Shown piece by piece: positions 25,266-34,650 of a stretch of 43,493 nucleotides of DNA. The stretch is from CG2-30-36-16 sp964372115 (GTDB lineage Bacteria; Bacteroidota; Ignavibacteria; Ignavibacteriales; Ignavibacteriaceae), in contig CAYJPN010000040.1 of assembly GCA_964372115.1 (NCBI GenBank), positions 1-43,493 on the forward strand. The letters are read 5' to 3'. The notes beneath the pieces are model-generated. The model made no database searches, was not told the origin of the DNA, and worked only from the letters and a program-made list of their open reading frames with translations. Within the stretch, counting starts at the first letter, position 1, and every line of letters begins with the position of its first letter. Both the position numbers and the translations under genes were made by a program.

Positions 25266-28200
25266 CTATAGCGGTTCAGCAATGGTTTGCGCGGTTGATA
25301 TTTTGCGCCCGGCGGGAAAAGTTATTGTGAAAACGCTTCCTTTGCCCATTGTGCTTTTTACAGAAATAGAGCCATTATTTTTTTCCATAAATTCTTTACA
25401 AAGCATTAAACCTAAGCCGGTGCCTGTTTCGCCCCGCAAACCGGTTGTGCTAAACCTGCGTCCGGCTGTAAAAAGTTTTTTCAAATCTTCTTCCGATATC
25501 CCTGTCCCGGTATCAGCTATACTTATCTCTACTTTATCGTTAATATCCTTTGAAGATAACGTGATGTTACCGTTGCTATCAGTAAACTTTATTGCATTCA
25601 TAACTAAGTTTCTCAGTACTGTTCTTACCATGTAATCATCGGCAAGTATATAAATATCTTTTTTAATATTATTAATTATCGTTATGTTTTTTTCAAACGT
25701 TATCTCTCTGTATAATTCAAGTACCTGCGTACTGAGATCGTAGATATTAAGATTTATCACAACGCAATCTAATTTGCCTGTTTGAAAACGCGACCAGTCA
25801 AGTAAATTTTCGATGAGCCTGTACGTCCCCTTAACTGAATTGTACATACTGTCTGCAAATATTTTAATTTCATCGTCTCCCATGTTTTTATAATCTTCCC
25901 GAAGAACATCTGAAAAGCCAAGCAGTGACATAAACGGGGATTTCAAGTCGTGCGCAATAATTGAAAAAAACTTATCTTTAGTTGAGTTAGCTTCTTTTAA
26001 TTGTTTTTCGCTTTCTATAAGTTCCGCGGTTCTTTCATCCACTAATACCTGCAAGAGTAGATTTCTTTCTTTAATTGACCTGACTCTGAATCGGTAACCA
26101 CCAAAGACAAAACTTCCGACTAATAATAAAACAATAAGCCTAAACCATATTGTTTCCCAAAACGGAGGCGAAATTATAATGCGCAGCGATGTTTCTTTTG
26201 GGTTCCAAATTCCATCACTGTTTGAACCCTTCACTTTAAAAATATATTCTCCAGGTTCAAGGTTGGTATAACTTACATAGCGTCTGTTGCCGGAGTTAAT
26301 CCACTCGTCATCAAATCCTTCAAGTTTGTACATGTACTTATTTTTTTCCGGAGCGGTGTAATCAAGAGAAGCAAACTCAAAAGAAAAATAATTCTGATTG
26401 TAATCGAAGTAAGTTGTATCGGAGAGAGTTACATTTTTTTCTACATTCAAAGACACATCAAATAACTTAAAATCCGTAATAACAATTTGCGGAATAAATG
26501 AATTATCTATGATTTCGTCAGGGGTTATAATATTTAACCCGTTAATGCCTCCGAAAAACAATTCGCCTGCACTATTTTTAAATGCCGCGCCGCCGTTAAA
26601 CTCATTATCCTGAAGTCCGTCCATTTTATTGTAGTTTTTTACTTTTCCGCTAAGATAATTGTACCGGCAAAGTCCCTGGTTTGTACTTATCCAGAGGTTA
26701 TTATGGTCATCTTCTAGAATATCATAAATAACATCGTTTGGCAGTCCATCTTCCTTTTTCAGATATTTAAAAGATTTTGTTGAGTAGTCAAATTTATTTA
26801 ATCCATCACCAAATGTGCCCACCCAAAGAGATCCATTTTTATCCTGAAAAATTTCTCTTATTCGGTTGCTGCTTAATGTTCCCCGTTTGTTTTCAACAGA
26901 AAGAAAATTTGTAAATTCAGACGTTTCCCTGGAGAATAGGTTTAAACCATTCACAGTTCCTACCCATAAGTTTCCCTTATCGTCTTCAAAAAGAGAAGTA
27001 ATTTGATCGCTGCTAACTGAATGACTATTGGTAGGATCGTGTTTAATAACAGTAAAAATTTTTGAGGTCATATCAAATTTATTTAACCCATTCTCAGTTG
27101 CCAGCCACATAATATTATCTTTATCGATATAAATCCGACGGACATAATTGTCCGAGATTGAATTACCGGTAGAATCTTTCAAGAAATGTTTAAACCTTCC
27201 GGTTGAAGGATTATATTGATTTAATCCTCCTCCCCATGTCCCAAACCAAAAGTTTTTATCATTATCCTGTACAATTTCTCTTACCCTATTGTTCGACAGC
27301 GAGTTTAAATTATGGGGATTATTTACAATCTGTTTATAAACATTATCCTTTCTGTTCAGGATACTTATCCCGTTATTTGTTCCTATCCATAAATTATTAT
27401 TATCGTCTTCATAAATTGCTTTGATGAAATTATCAATTAAAGTGTTGGACTCGGTAGGGACCTTTTTAAGTAGTTTAAATTTGTTTTTTTTGGAATCATA
27501 AATATTTAGCCCACCTGAAAAAGTACCAATCCAAATGAGTCCCGATCTGTCTTCAAAAAGAGACCAGACTCTATTGTCATTTAACGAACTGGTTATTAGA
27601 GGATTATTTTTATAATTAAGAAACTTCTTTGTTGTTTTGTTAAAAAAATAAACCCCGCCTCCATCGCTACCGATCCATATATTTCCATTGGTGTCTTTTA
27701 AAAGAGATGTTAAAAGTAAATCATTAATTTCATTTTTAAAGTTTTTAAATGTGCCGGTTTTTTTATTGAATAAATTTAATCCGCCACCGTAAGTGGCAAC
27801 CCACAACATGTCGTTATCATCATCTAAAATTGAGAGAACATAATTGTGGGAAAGACTGTGAGGATTTGACGGATCATTCTTAAAATTTTTAACAACTCCG
27901 GTTTTCGGGTCTAATCTATCAAGCCCGTTTGTATTGCTGCCTATCCAAATAATCCCATCCTCGTCTTCATGAACCGTGTAGATTTTGTTTTCCGATATAG
28001 AATTGGATCCGGGAATATGTTTATAGTTTATAAAAGTATTTGTTTCTCTATTAAGTTTGGGTACTCCGCCGCCCCAGGATGCCGCCCATATATCTCCGTT
28101 TTTACTTGCAATAATAGTCTGGATTTTATTGCTGCTAATGCTGTTTTTATCCTTCTCCGAATGAGTAAATCTTGTAAAAGTCTGGGTCTTGGCATTATAC

Positions 28201-28529
28201 TTATTCAAACCTCCATCCCAGGTACCTATCCATAGTTCTCCGGCTGTATCTATGCAAAGCGATGTAATCCAATTGTCGCCCAATGCATCCGGATCGTTTT
28301 TTCTCGATTGAAATACCGTAAACTTGTAGCCGTCATATTTGTTCAAACCATCCTGAGTAGCAAACCACAAATATCCATCGTTATCTTGAATAATGGAGTA
28401 AATTAGCCCTTGAGATAACCCGTCTGCACGGGTAAGGTGGTCGAATCTAACATCAAGGATTTGAGCCCCAATATTAAATGCAGACATTATGATTATTAGA
28501 AGCGCCTTATTAAGGAGTATTTTATACAT
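25266..28529 (-). CDS. Orphan two-component propeller histidine kinase (HisKA type)
   Basis: A 1087-residue sensor kinase. A signal peptide (about 1-22) precedes 14 Reg_prop repeats (LWIGT..GGLN.FN pattern) to about residue 700. A Y_Y_Y domain follows at about 705-775, one membrane helix at about 785-805, a coiled coil, a classical HisKA domain with H860 (FSIIAHDLKSPF) and a HATPase with NLVMNAIKFTD, DTGTGI and GTGLGLMLCKEF. It ends after the ATPase domain: there is no fused receiver or AraC domain as in HTCS proteins, and no regulator gene is adjacent. It differs in kinase subtype from the propeller kinase at 11348, so the two sensors probably have separate partners. Confidence 0.92.
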   Translation of the reverse strand: MYKILLNKALLIIIMSAFNIGAQILDVRFDHLTRADGLSQGLIYSIIQDNDGYLWFATQDGLNKYDGYKFTVFQSRKNDPDALGDNWITSLCIDTAGELWIGTWDGGLNKYNAKTQTFTRFTHSEKDKNSISSNKIQTIIASKNGDIWAASWGGGVPKLNRETNTFINYKHIPGSNSISENKIYTVHEDEDGIIWIGSNTNGLDRLDPKTGVVKNFKNDPSNPHSLSHNYVLSILDDDNDMLWVATYGGGLNLFNKKTGTFKNFKNEINDLLLTSLLKDTNGNIWIGSDGGGVYFFNKTTKKFLNYKNNPLITSSLNDNRVWSLFEDRSGLIWIGTFSGGLNIYDSKKNKFKLLKKVPTESNTLIDNFIKAIYEDDNNNLWIGTNNGISILNRKDNVYKQIVNNPHNLNSLSNNRVREIVQDNDKNFWFGTWGGGLNQYNPSTGRFKHFLKDSTGNSISDNYVRRIYIDKDNIMWLATENGLNKFDMTSKIFTVIKHDPTNSHSVSSDQITSLFEDDKGNLWVGTVNGLNLFSRETSEFTNFLSVENKRGTLSSNRIREIFQDKNGSLWVGTFGDGLNKFDYSTKSFKYLKKEDGLPNDVIYDILEDDHNNLWISTNQGLCRYNYLSGKVKNYNKMDGLQDNEFNGGAAFKNSAGELFFGGINGLNIITPDEIIDNSFIPQIVITDFKLFDVSLNVEKNVTLSDTTYFDYNQNYFSFEFASLDYTAPEKNKYMYKLEGFDDEWINSGNRRYVSYTNLEPGEYIFKVKGSNSDGIWNPKETSLRIIISPPFWETIWFRLIVLLLVGSFVFGGYRFRVRSIKERNLLLQVLVDERTAELIESEKQLKEANSTKDKFFSIIAHDLKSPFMSLLGFSDVLREDYKNMGDDEIKIFADSMYNSVKGTYRLIENLLDWSRFQTGKLDCVVINLNIYDLSTQVLELYREITFEKNITIINNIKKDIYILADDYMVRTVLRNLVMNAIKFTDSNGNITLSSKDINDKVEISIADTGTGISEEDLKKLFTAGRRFSTTGLRGETGTGLGLMLCKEFMEKNNGSISVKSTMGKGSVFTITFPAGRKISTAQTIAEPL

Positions 28530-28700
28530 TAAAAATTACAAATCTTAGTTCTAAGAGGTTTTTCTGAGTTAACTTAAAATGAATTGTCATTATTTGCTCA
28601 AATATATAGACATTTAGTATATAATCGACAATTTTTTGTAATAATATAGTTCAATTAAAATAGTATTTTTAGTGAAATGTTTTAAAAAATTTAGGAAAAT

Positions 28701-30041
28701 ATGCGAAAAAAAATAGTGCCCGCGATATTCTTGTTTTCCGCGTTTGCATTAACAAGTTATGCGCAAAATAATATAAAATTTTCAGAGTACAATCTCGAAA
28801 ACGGACTTCATGTAATACTACAAGAAGACAACACCACTCCAATTGTGGCAGTTACGGTAATGTACCATGTTGGTTCAAAAAATGAGCAGGCAAGCAGGAC
28901 AGGTTTTGCACATTTTTTTGAACATTTGATGTTTGAAGGTTCGCCGAATATTGGGCGTGGAGAATACTTTAAAATTGTTCAGAACGCCGGCGGTGAATTA
29001 AACGCCAATACATCTTTTGACCGAACATTTTATTACGAAATTTTTCCATCAAACCAGTTTGAATTAGGAATGTGGCTCGAATCTGAAAGAATGCTTCACC
29101 TAAAGGTTGACAGCGTTGGGGTTGAAACTCAACGGAAGGTTGTAAAAGAAGAACGTAGTCAGTCACTCGATAATCAGCCCTACGGCAGATTATGGGAAGA
29201 AACATTTAAGCGCGCATTTACTGTTCACCCCTACCAATGGATGCCAATTGGTTCCGCGCAATATATTGATAAAGCCACAATAGACGAGTTTATGGATTTT
29301 TATAAAACGTATTATACGCCTAATAACGCGGTTTTATCAATAGCAGGCGATATTGATATTGATGACGCAAAAAATTTGGTTGAAAAATATTTTGCTGATA
29401 TACCTGCGGGGGTAAAAGAAATTTATCGTCCTGATGTGGTAGAACCGGAAAAAACTGTTGAAGTAAAAGATACAGTTTATGATAATGTTCAGCTTCCGGC
29501 AATTGTTCACGCTTATCATATTCCCGCCATGGGCACCGAAGATTATTATGCTATTGAAATGTTAACCACATTGCTTTCGGGCGGACAAAGCAGCAAGCTT
29601 TATAAAACACTTGTGGATAAAGAACAAAAAGCTCTTTACGTCGGCGCTTTTCCTGCCGGACTCGAAGACCCGGGGCTTTTTGTAACCGTGGGTATTGCTA
29701 ATGCCGGTGTAGATGCAAGTGATCTTGACAAATCAATTGATGAGATAATTGCGGATACAAGAAATAATTTAATCAGCGAAACCGAATACCAAAAGCTGCA
29801 AAATCAGGTTGAAAGCCAATTTGTAAACAGCAACAACACCGTTGCCGGTATTGCCGAAAATCTTGCTAATTATTATATGTTTTACCACGACACCAATTTA
29901 ATTAACACCGAACTTACTCACTATTTGAAGGTAACACGGGAAGATATTAAACGAGCGGCAAATAAGTATCTGATAAAGGAGAACAGGCTTGTCCTTTATT
30001 ATTTGCCAAATTCGTTAAAACAAAAAGGGGAGGAAAAATAA
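28701..30041 (+). CDS. M16 family zinc metallopeptidase (catalytic subunit)
   Basis: A 446-residue exported zinc peptidase. The signal peptide (1-21) ends LTSYAQ. The inverted zinc motif HFFEH gives ligands H71 and H75 with catalytic E74, and E151 in KEERSQS is the likely third ligand, followed by the family PYG. Length fits one M16 catalytic half plus an inactive half. The following gene, one base away, encodes an M16 homologue without HxxEH, so the pair probably forms a heterodimer as in bacterial mitochondrial-processing-like peptidases. Location is periplasm or cell surface; substrates are unknown. Confidence 0.94.
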   Translation: MRKKIVPAIFLFSAFALTSYAQNNIKFSEYNLENGLHVILQEDNTTPIVAVTVMYHVGSKNEQASRTGFAHFFEHLMFEGSPNIGRGEYFKIVQNAGGELNANTSFDRTFYYEIFPSNQFELGMWLESERMLHLKVDSVGVETQRKVVKEERSQSLDNQPYGRLWEETFKRAFTVHPYQWMPIGSAQYIDKATIDEFMDFYKTYYTPNNAVLSIAGDIDIDDAKNLVEKYFADIPAGVKEIYRPDVVEPEKTVEVKDTVYDNVQLPAIVHAYHIPAMGTEDYYAIEMLTTLLSGGQSSKLYKTLVDKEQKALYVGAFPAGLEDPGLFVTVGIANAGVDASDLDKSIDEIIADTRNNLISETEYQKLQNQVESQFVNSNNTVAGIAENLANYYMFYHDTNLINTELTHYLKVTREDIKRAANKYLIKENRLVLYYLPNSLKQKGEEK

Positions 30042-30042
30042 G

Positions 30043-32100
30043 ATGAAAAATTTATTAATTATTCTTTCGTTTTTATCAACTATTTTATTTGCTCAGGTAG
30101 ATCGCAGCAAAATGCCGGAACCGGGAGCGGCGCCAATAATTAAAATAGCTGATTATGAATCATTTGAGCTTAACAACGGGCTTAAAGTTTTTATTATTGA
30201 AAACCATAAACTGCCTGTTGTTTCATTTTCTTTGGTTTTCGACAGAGATCCGTTAACGGAAAACAGTGCAGCCGGTTATATTTCGGCAGCAGGTGAATTA
30301 TTAAGAACCGGGACTAAAACGAGAAGTAAGGATCAAATTGATGAACAGATTGATTTTATCGGTGCATCATTAAACGCATCGGCAACAAGTGTGTTTGCCT
30401 CGGCGTTAAAAAAACATATTGATACTCTCCTTTCGTTAATGAGTGATATTGTAATAAATGCTGAGTTCACTCAGACCCAACTCGATAAAATTCTTCTGCG
30501 CATGAAGTCTGACCTCGCTATGGGAAAAGATGATCCGAGCACAATAGCATCTAACGTAAGAAAGGTTTTACTCTACGGCAAAGATCATCCATACGGCGAA
30601 CTGACAACTGAAGAGACTCTTGATAATATAACACTTAAAAAATGTAAAGAGTATTATCAAAAATATTTTAAACCCAATATTGCTTACCTTGCAGTTGTCG
30701 GCGACATATCGTTAAAAGAAACCAAAGCAATTGTTGAAAAGTATTTCGCAAATTGGGAAAAGGGAGATGTTCCCCGGTTTATTTATGATAACCCTAAACC
30801 GCCTACCGGTGTAAACGTGGCAATTGTCGATCGCCCAAATGCAGTTCAATCCGTTGTAAATGTTACTTATCCGGTTCAACTTAAAATTGGCGATGCCGAT
30901 GAGATAAAGGCAAAAGTAACCAATACAATTTTGGGCGGCGGTGTATTCAGACTGTTCAACAATCTTCGCGAAAAACACTCTTACACATACGGCGCATATT
31001 CCACTTTGGCTAACGATAGACTGACAGGGTATTTTAACGCTTTTGCTGATGTGAGAAATGAAGTTACCGACAGCGCAGTAACGCAAATTTTGTATGAGAT
31101 GAACCGGATAAATAGCGAAGCGGTACCGGAGGAGGAATTGCAAGGCGTAAAAAATTATTTAACCGGTAATTTTGTTATGGCTCTGGAGTCCCCGCAGACA
31201 GTTGCCAGTTTTGCCATAAATACATCGCGTTACAATTTGCCGGAAGATTATTATTCAACTTATTTACAAAAAATTGCCGATGTAACCGCACATGATGTAA
31301 AAGATGAAGCCCAAAAATATATCCATCCGGATAACAACTATATTTTGGTTGTTGGCAACGCGGAACAAATAAAAGATAAGTTATCAAAGTTTGGTTCGCT
31401 TCAATATTATGACCGTTACGGCAGCAAGTTAGACACCACGGCTTTTAATGCGGGAGCCGAAAATATTTCGGCTGAGCAGATAATTGAAAACTATATTAAT
31501 GCAATCGGTGGACGCGAAAAACTTTCCGCCGTTAATGACCGCACAACAAAGATGAGCGGTAAGGTACAAGGCTTTGATGTTAAAATGACTGTATATCAAA
31601 AAGCGCCTGATTTACTAAGACAGGATATTAGTGCCGGACCAATGAACCAGGAAATTATTTTTAACGGCACGGATGGTGTTATGAAAGCTTCCGGTCAGGA
31701 TATAAAAATAACAGGGGCTGAGCTTGAAAAACTAAAGTACGAAGCTTCCATCACTTTGCTTTTAAAACTTGATGAATATGGCGTTAAAGTAAAATCTACG
31801 GGAAATGCAAAAGTTGATGGACAAGAATCTTACAAATTAGAAATGCTTTTTCCGGGCGGAACAAAGTGGATTCAATACTACGATAAAGAAACGGGTTTAA
31901 AACTGAAAGAAGAAAAAAACATCACTACTCCGCAGGGAACCTTTACACAGGAAACTATACTTTCTGACTATAGAGATGTCGACGGATTAAAATTCCCTTA
32001 CAAAATCACGCAAACACTTGGCGCTCAAACCATGGAGTTTGTGGTAAGTTCAATAAAAATCAATTCCGGTATAGGGGATGAGAAGTTTGAAATAAAATAG
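30043..32100 (+). CDS. M16 family inactive partner subunit with extra C-terminal domain
   Basis: A 685-residue exported protein. The signal peptide (about 1-18) ends ILFAQ. The M16 fold spans about 35-465, but the HxxEH site is replaced by AAGYISAAGELL, so it cannot bind zinc in the usual way. The second half retains the substrate-binding FRLFNNLREKHSYTYGAY motif (the R/Y pair). An additional domain of about 210 residues follows, from about 475 (ENYINAIGGREKLSAV) to the end; it looks like an outer-membrane lipoprotein-carrier-type beta domain. AGGGGAGG before its ATG overlaps the end of the upstream gene, so translation is coupled. Confidence 0.9.
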   Translation: MKNLLIILSFLSTILFAQVDRSKMPEPGAAPIIKIADYESFELNNGLKVFIIENHKLPVVSFSLVFDRDPLTENSAAGYISAAGELLRTGTKTRSKDQIDEQIDFIGASLNASATSVFASALKKHIDTLLSLMSDIVINAEFTQTQLDKILLRMKSDLAMGKDDPSTIASNVRKVLLYGKDHPYGELTTEETLDNITLKKCKEYYQKYFKPNIAYLAVVGDISLKETKAIVEKYFANWEKGDVPRFIYDNPKPPTGVNVAIVDRPNAVQSVVNVTYPVQLKIGDADEIKAKVTNTILGGGVFRLFNNLREKHSYTYGAYSTLANDRLTGYFNAFADVRNEVTDSAVTQILYEMNRINSEAVPEEELQGVKNYLTGNFVMALESPQTVASFAINTSRYNLPEDYYSTYLQKIADVTAHDVKDEAQKYIHPDNNYILVVGNAEQIKDKLSKFGSLQYYDRYGSKLDTTAFNAGAENISAEQIIENYINAIGGREKLSAVNDRTTKMSGKVQGFDVKMTVYQKAPDLLRQDISAGPMNQEIIFNGTDGVMKASGQDIKITGAELEKLKYEASITLLLKLDEYGVKVKSTGNAKVDGQESYKLEMLFPGGTKWIQYYDKETGLKLKEEKNITTPQGTFTQETILSDYRDVDGLKFPYKITQTLGAQTMEFVVSSIKINSGIGDEKFEIK

Positions 32101-32135
32101 TCGATGATCGGTAACTCTGATTAGCCCATAAAAAT

Positions 32136-32170
32136 AAATGCCCTTAGACAAACAAAGTTTAGGGGCATTT
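32136..32170 (+). terminator. Terminator hairpin of the M16 operon
   Basis: AAATGCCCTTAGAC pairs with GTTTAGGGGCATTT over 14 bp with two G-T wobbles around an AAACAAA loop, 35 bp after the stop. The T-tract is short, so intrinsic termination may be weak. Confidence 0.6.
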
Positions 32171-32262
32171 GAATCAACGCTCTAATAATCTGCCTATTTT
32201 TTTCGTCTACCGGCTGCATTTTTCTTAAATTTGCTCATTAAAAAAAATTGAACAAGGAAGTA

Positions 32263-32874
32263 ATGAATAAAAAATACTCAGTAATTGTTTTTGATCTTGG
32301 AAATGTTCTTATACCGTTTGACTATAGCATTGCTGTAAACAAACTTAATAAAATAGAAGCCGGACTCGGTGATATTTTTATGCGGTTGTATAAAGAAAAT
32401 TATCATCTTCACCGCGTGTTTGAGCGCGGCGACATGAGTGAAAATGAGTTTGTTGATTCGATGCTAAACTTAGTTAATCACAAAATTGATGCAGAAACTT
32501 TTTGCGAGTATTATTCAAAGATTTTTACTATTAATGAAAATGTTGCAGCGCTCCTCCCTATACTAAAGGAAAAATATACCCTGATTCTCTTATCTAACAC
32601 AAATTCTATTCATCAACAATACGGGTATCAGCATTACGAATTTTTTAAGCACTTCGATAAATTGATTTTATCCCACGAAGTAAACGCTGTTAAGCCGGAA
32701 GAAAAAATTTATCGGGTTGTGGAAGAGTTTACAAAAAAACCGTCTGAAGAACATATTTTTATAGATGATGTTGAGGAGTATACCAACGGCGCAAAAAGAA
32801 TAGGGTGGGACGCAATTCAATTTATTGGTTATGATGATCTTGTTGCAAATCTTCATAAACGGAAAATAATTTAA
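32263..32874 (+). CDS. HAD-superfamily phosphatase (YihX-like)
   Basis: A 203-residue cytoplasmic phosphatase. Motif I is FDLGNVL with nucleophile D11; the DLGN form is typical of YihX/haloacid-like members rather than the DxD form. Motif II is LSNTN (S111), motif III K144 in KPEEKIY, and motif IV IDDVE (D168, D169). A helical cap lies between motifs I and II. I choose the ATG at 32263, preceded by AAGGAAG, over a TTG five codons upstream. YihX acts on sugar 1-phosphates, but the substrate here cannot be told from sequence. Confidence 0.88.
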   Translation: MNKKYSVIVFDLGNVLIPFDYSIAVNKLNKIEAGLGDIFMRLYKENYHLHRVFERGDMSENEFVDSMLNLVNHKIDAETFCEYYSKIFTINENVAALLPILKEKYTLILLSNTNSIHQQYGYQHYEFFKHFDKLILSHEVNAVKPEEKIYRVVEEFTKKPSEEHIFIDDVEEYTNGAKRIGWDAIQFIGYDDLVANLHKRKII

Positions 32875-32971
32875 TCCGAAAACTTCTCTTTTACGAAAAC
32901 CGCCCGTCATTGCGTTTGAAGTAAATTTAGTATTTCCATATTTGGCTATGGGCGCAAAAAATATTGATGTC

Positions 32972-33895
32972 TTATTCGGTTTCGTTTATATTTTTTGCTC
33001 GGGCATTTTCTTTCCCTTCGCTAGTATTTTTGTAAAAACGTGTAGTCGGGTATGCAAAGTCAATGTCATTATTGTCTGCAAATTCAGTTAATACAGCTTC
33101 CCATATTTCATTTTCCGATATTCTCCGTTGACGGGCATCGCACAGATAACGCATCGTTAGCAGCACCCCGCTGTCGCGAACGCTTGTATAAACTATCGGG
33201 GTTAATTTGGAATAAAAAATTAAAAACCGTCTTGAGGCTTCTTTAATTTTTTTTTCAGCAGCTTCGGAAAAATGTTCGGCATGAGCAACAACAATATTAT
33301 TTACAATATCCTTTGCTTTTTTCCAGTTACTTTCAAAAGTAACGAGCACGCTTATTTCGTTCCAAATATAGGCAAACCCGATACTGTAATTTGCCTGCCA
33401 CTCGGTAAAAACTTTTCCGTTTGGCACATGAATTATCCGCCCGGTACTCTGGTCGGCATCTACCCAGTTGCCTATTTCCATCAAGGTGAATTGAAAAACC
33501 CGTACGTCTATTACATCTCCAATTTGTATTCTATCTCCAACTGCAAACGGTTTTCTCCCGAGTATAAAAGCCCATCCTGCAAGATTTGTGACCGGATCTT
33601 TTAACGCAATAGCAATCCCGGCGGAAAGAAGTCCAAGATAAGTTGCTATTGAACCAAACCCTTCGAACCATAATCTTCCTATAAGTATAAACCCGATAGT
33701 AAAAACTATGTATAGACTTGTCTTTCTAATCCGATATTTTATATGAATATCATCATACTTTTTATTACTTGCCCAAAGTATAAGTCTTCTGATAATCCAT
33801 AAAATAATTATTGTGATAAAAGTAGCTATGAACTTTTCCTGGATTGCGGGGGATAATCCAACATGATCGTAAAGCCATTGCGAGATATTTTTCAT
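32972..33895 (-). CDS. MscS-family mechanosensitive ion channel
   Basis: A 307-residue inner-membrane channel. Three hydrophobic helices lie at about 15-35, 52-72 and 78-100. They lead into the pore-lining and beta-domain signature of MscS (PVTNLAGWAFILGRKPFAVG, then RIIHVPNGKVF) at about 105-170. The C-terminal part is a mixed alpha/beta vestibule domain. The ATG at 33895 is preceded by GGAA, and a TTG two codons upstream is possible. It probably releases solutes on osmotic downshift; its gating properties are not readable. It is convergent with the HAD gene and appears monocistronic. Confidence 0.9.
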   Translation of the reverse strand: MKNISQWLYDHVGLSPAIQEKFIATFITIIILWIIRRLILWASNKKYDDIHIKYRIRKTSLYIVFTIGFILIGRLWFEGFGSIATYLGLLSAGIAIALKDPVTNLAGWAFILGRKPFAVGDRIQIGDVIDVRVFQFTLMEIGNWVDADQSTGRIIHVPNGKVFTEWQANYSIGFAYIWNEISVLVTFESNWKKAKDIVNNIVVAHAEHFSEAAEKKIKEASRRFLIFYSKLTPIVYTSVRDSGVLLTMRYLCDARQRRISENEIWEAVLTEFADNNDIDFAYPTTRFYKNTSEGKENARAKNINETE

Positions 33896-34107
33896 TTCCA
33901 AATCCGTCTGATAATATTACTGACATATGATAATATATTTTTTCTTCATTGTCTATTTCTATTTTTGCATTCGTCGTCACCGAATCCCGGTTATTATCAA
34001 TTTGCAAAAAATGAGGGGCGCTTAATTAGTACATCATTTTGATAGGATAAAAAAAGGAAACGCTTTTTTCTTTAATGAATATTGAGAACTTGTTATAGAG
34101 AAAATTC

Positions 34108-34131
34108 GGGAGTACAGCCTAAAGTACTCCC
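34108..34131 (-). terminator. Rho-independent terminator of the DUF302 gene
   Basis: GGGAGTAC and GTACTCCC form a perfect 8-bp stem around an 8-nt loop. On the minus strand it is followed by GAATTTTCTC. It lies 5 bp past the DUF302 stop codon. Confidence 0.75.
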
Positions 34132-34136
34132 TAAAA

Positions 34137-34523
34137 TTACAAAGAATCAATTACCTTTTTTAGCTTGAGTCTAATCTCATTAGAAACTTCTTCAAGCAGA
34201 CTACTACGAATAGACTGCATTGATGCAGCCGGATCGATTGCCGCAACCTCAATAATGCCGTCCCCCTGTTCAATTACCGTAACATTACACGGAAGCATTA
34301 AACCTATTTTATCTTCTTCCTGAAGCACTTTATATGCAAACGGGGGATTGCAAGCGCCGAGAATTTTGTAATTCTTAAAATTCACATCAAGTTTTTTCTT
34401 TAGAGTGGCTTTTACATCTATTTCACTCAATACGCCGAAACCTTCAACTTTAAGAGCCTCTGTTACTCTGTCAATCGCTTCATCAAAACTGCTGGTTATT
34501 GTTTTTGAAAAATAATAACTCAT
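34137..34523 (-). CDS. DUF302 domain protein
   Basis: A 128-residue cytoplasmic protein of the DUF302 family. Conserved features are the DVKATLKKKL helix, the GACNPPFAYKVL segment and LPCNVTV in the core strands. The ATG at 34523 gives MSYYFSKTI and has GATGAGGT about 8 bp upstream; a GTG nine codons earlier is less likely. The family is of uncertain function and is often found near redox or heavy-metal genes. It is followed by a perfect terminator hairpin and lies 127 bp downstream of the FAD oxidase gene, so it may be the last gene of that transcript. Confidence 0.87.
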   Translation of the reverse strand: MSYYFSKTITSSFDEAIDRVTEALKVEGFGVLSEIDVKATLKKKLDVNFKNYKILGACNPPFAYKVLQEEDKIGLMLPCNVTVIEQGDGIIEVAAIDPAASMQSIRSSLLEEVSNEIRLKLKKVIDSL

Positions 34524-34650
34524 ATTATATACCTCATCAATTAATTTCACTCAGTGCGTGATGAATATATCTAAAAAAAATTTCATTATCATCTTAAAAA
34601 AAATGGAACTAAATAATGCTTTGTCTCTACAAATAGATGCCGCATACGAA

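Noticed and set aside
25160..25282. Longer N-terminus for the DUF5686 protein
   Set aside because: The 41 extra residues contain no leader logic and overlap the upstream kinase gene; the ATG at 25159 begins an ideal signal peptide.
32875..32971. Terminator between the convergent HAD and MscS genes
   Set aside because: No stem of useful length followed by a T-tract could be drawn in this gap.
34623..34630. GTCTCTAC, resembling one arm of the coding palindrome
   Set aside because: No matching GTAAAGAC/GTAGAGAC arm lies nearby, so an 8-bp match may be chance or an eroded remnant.
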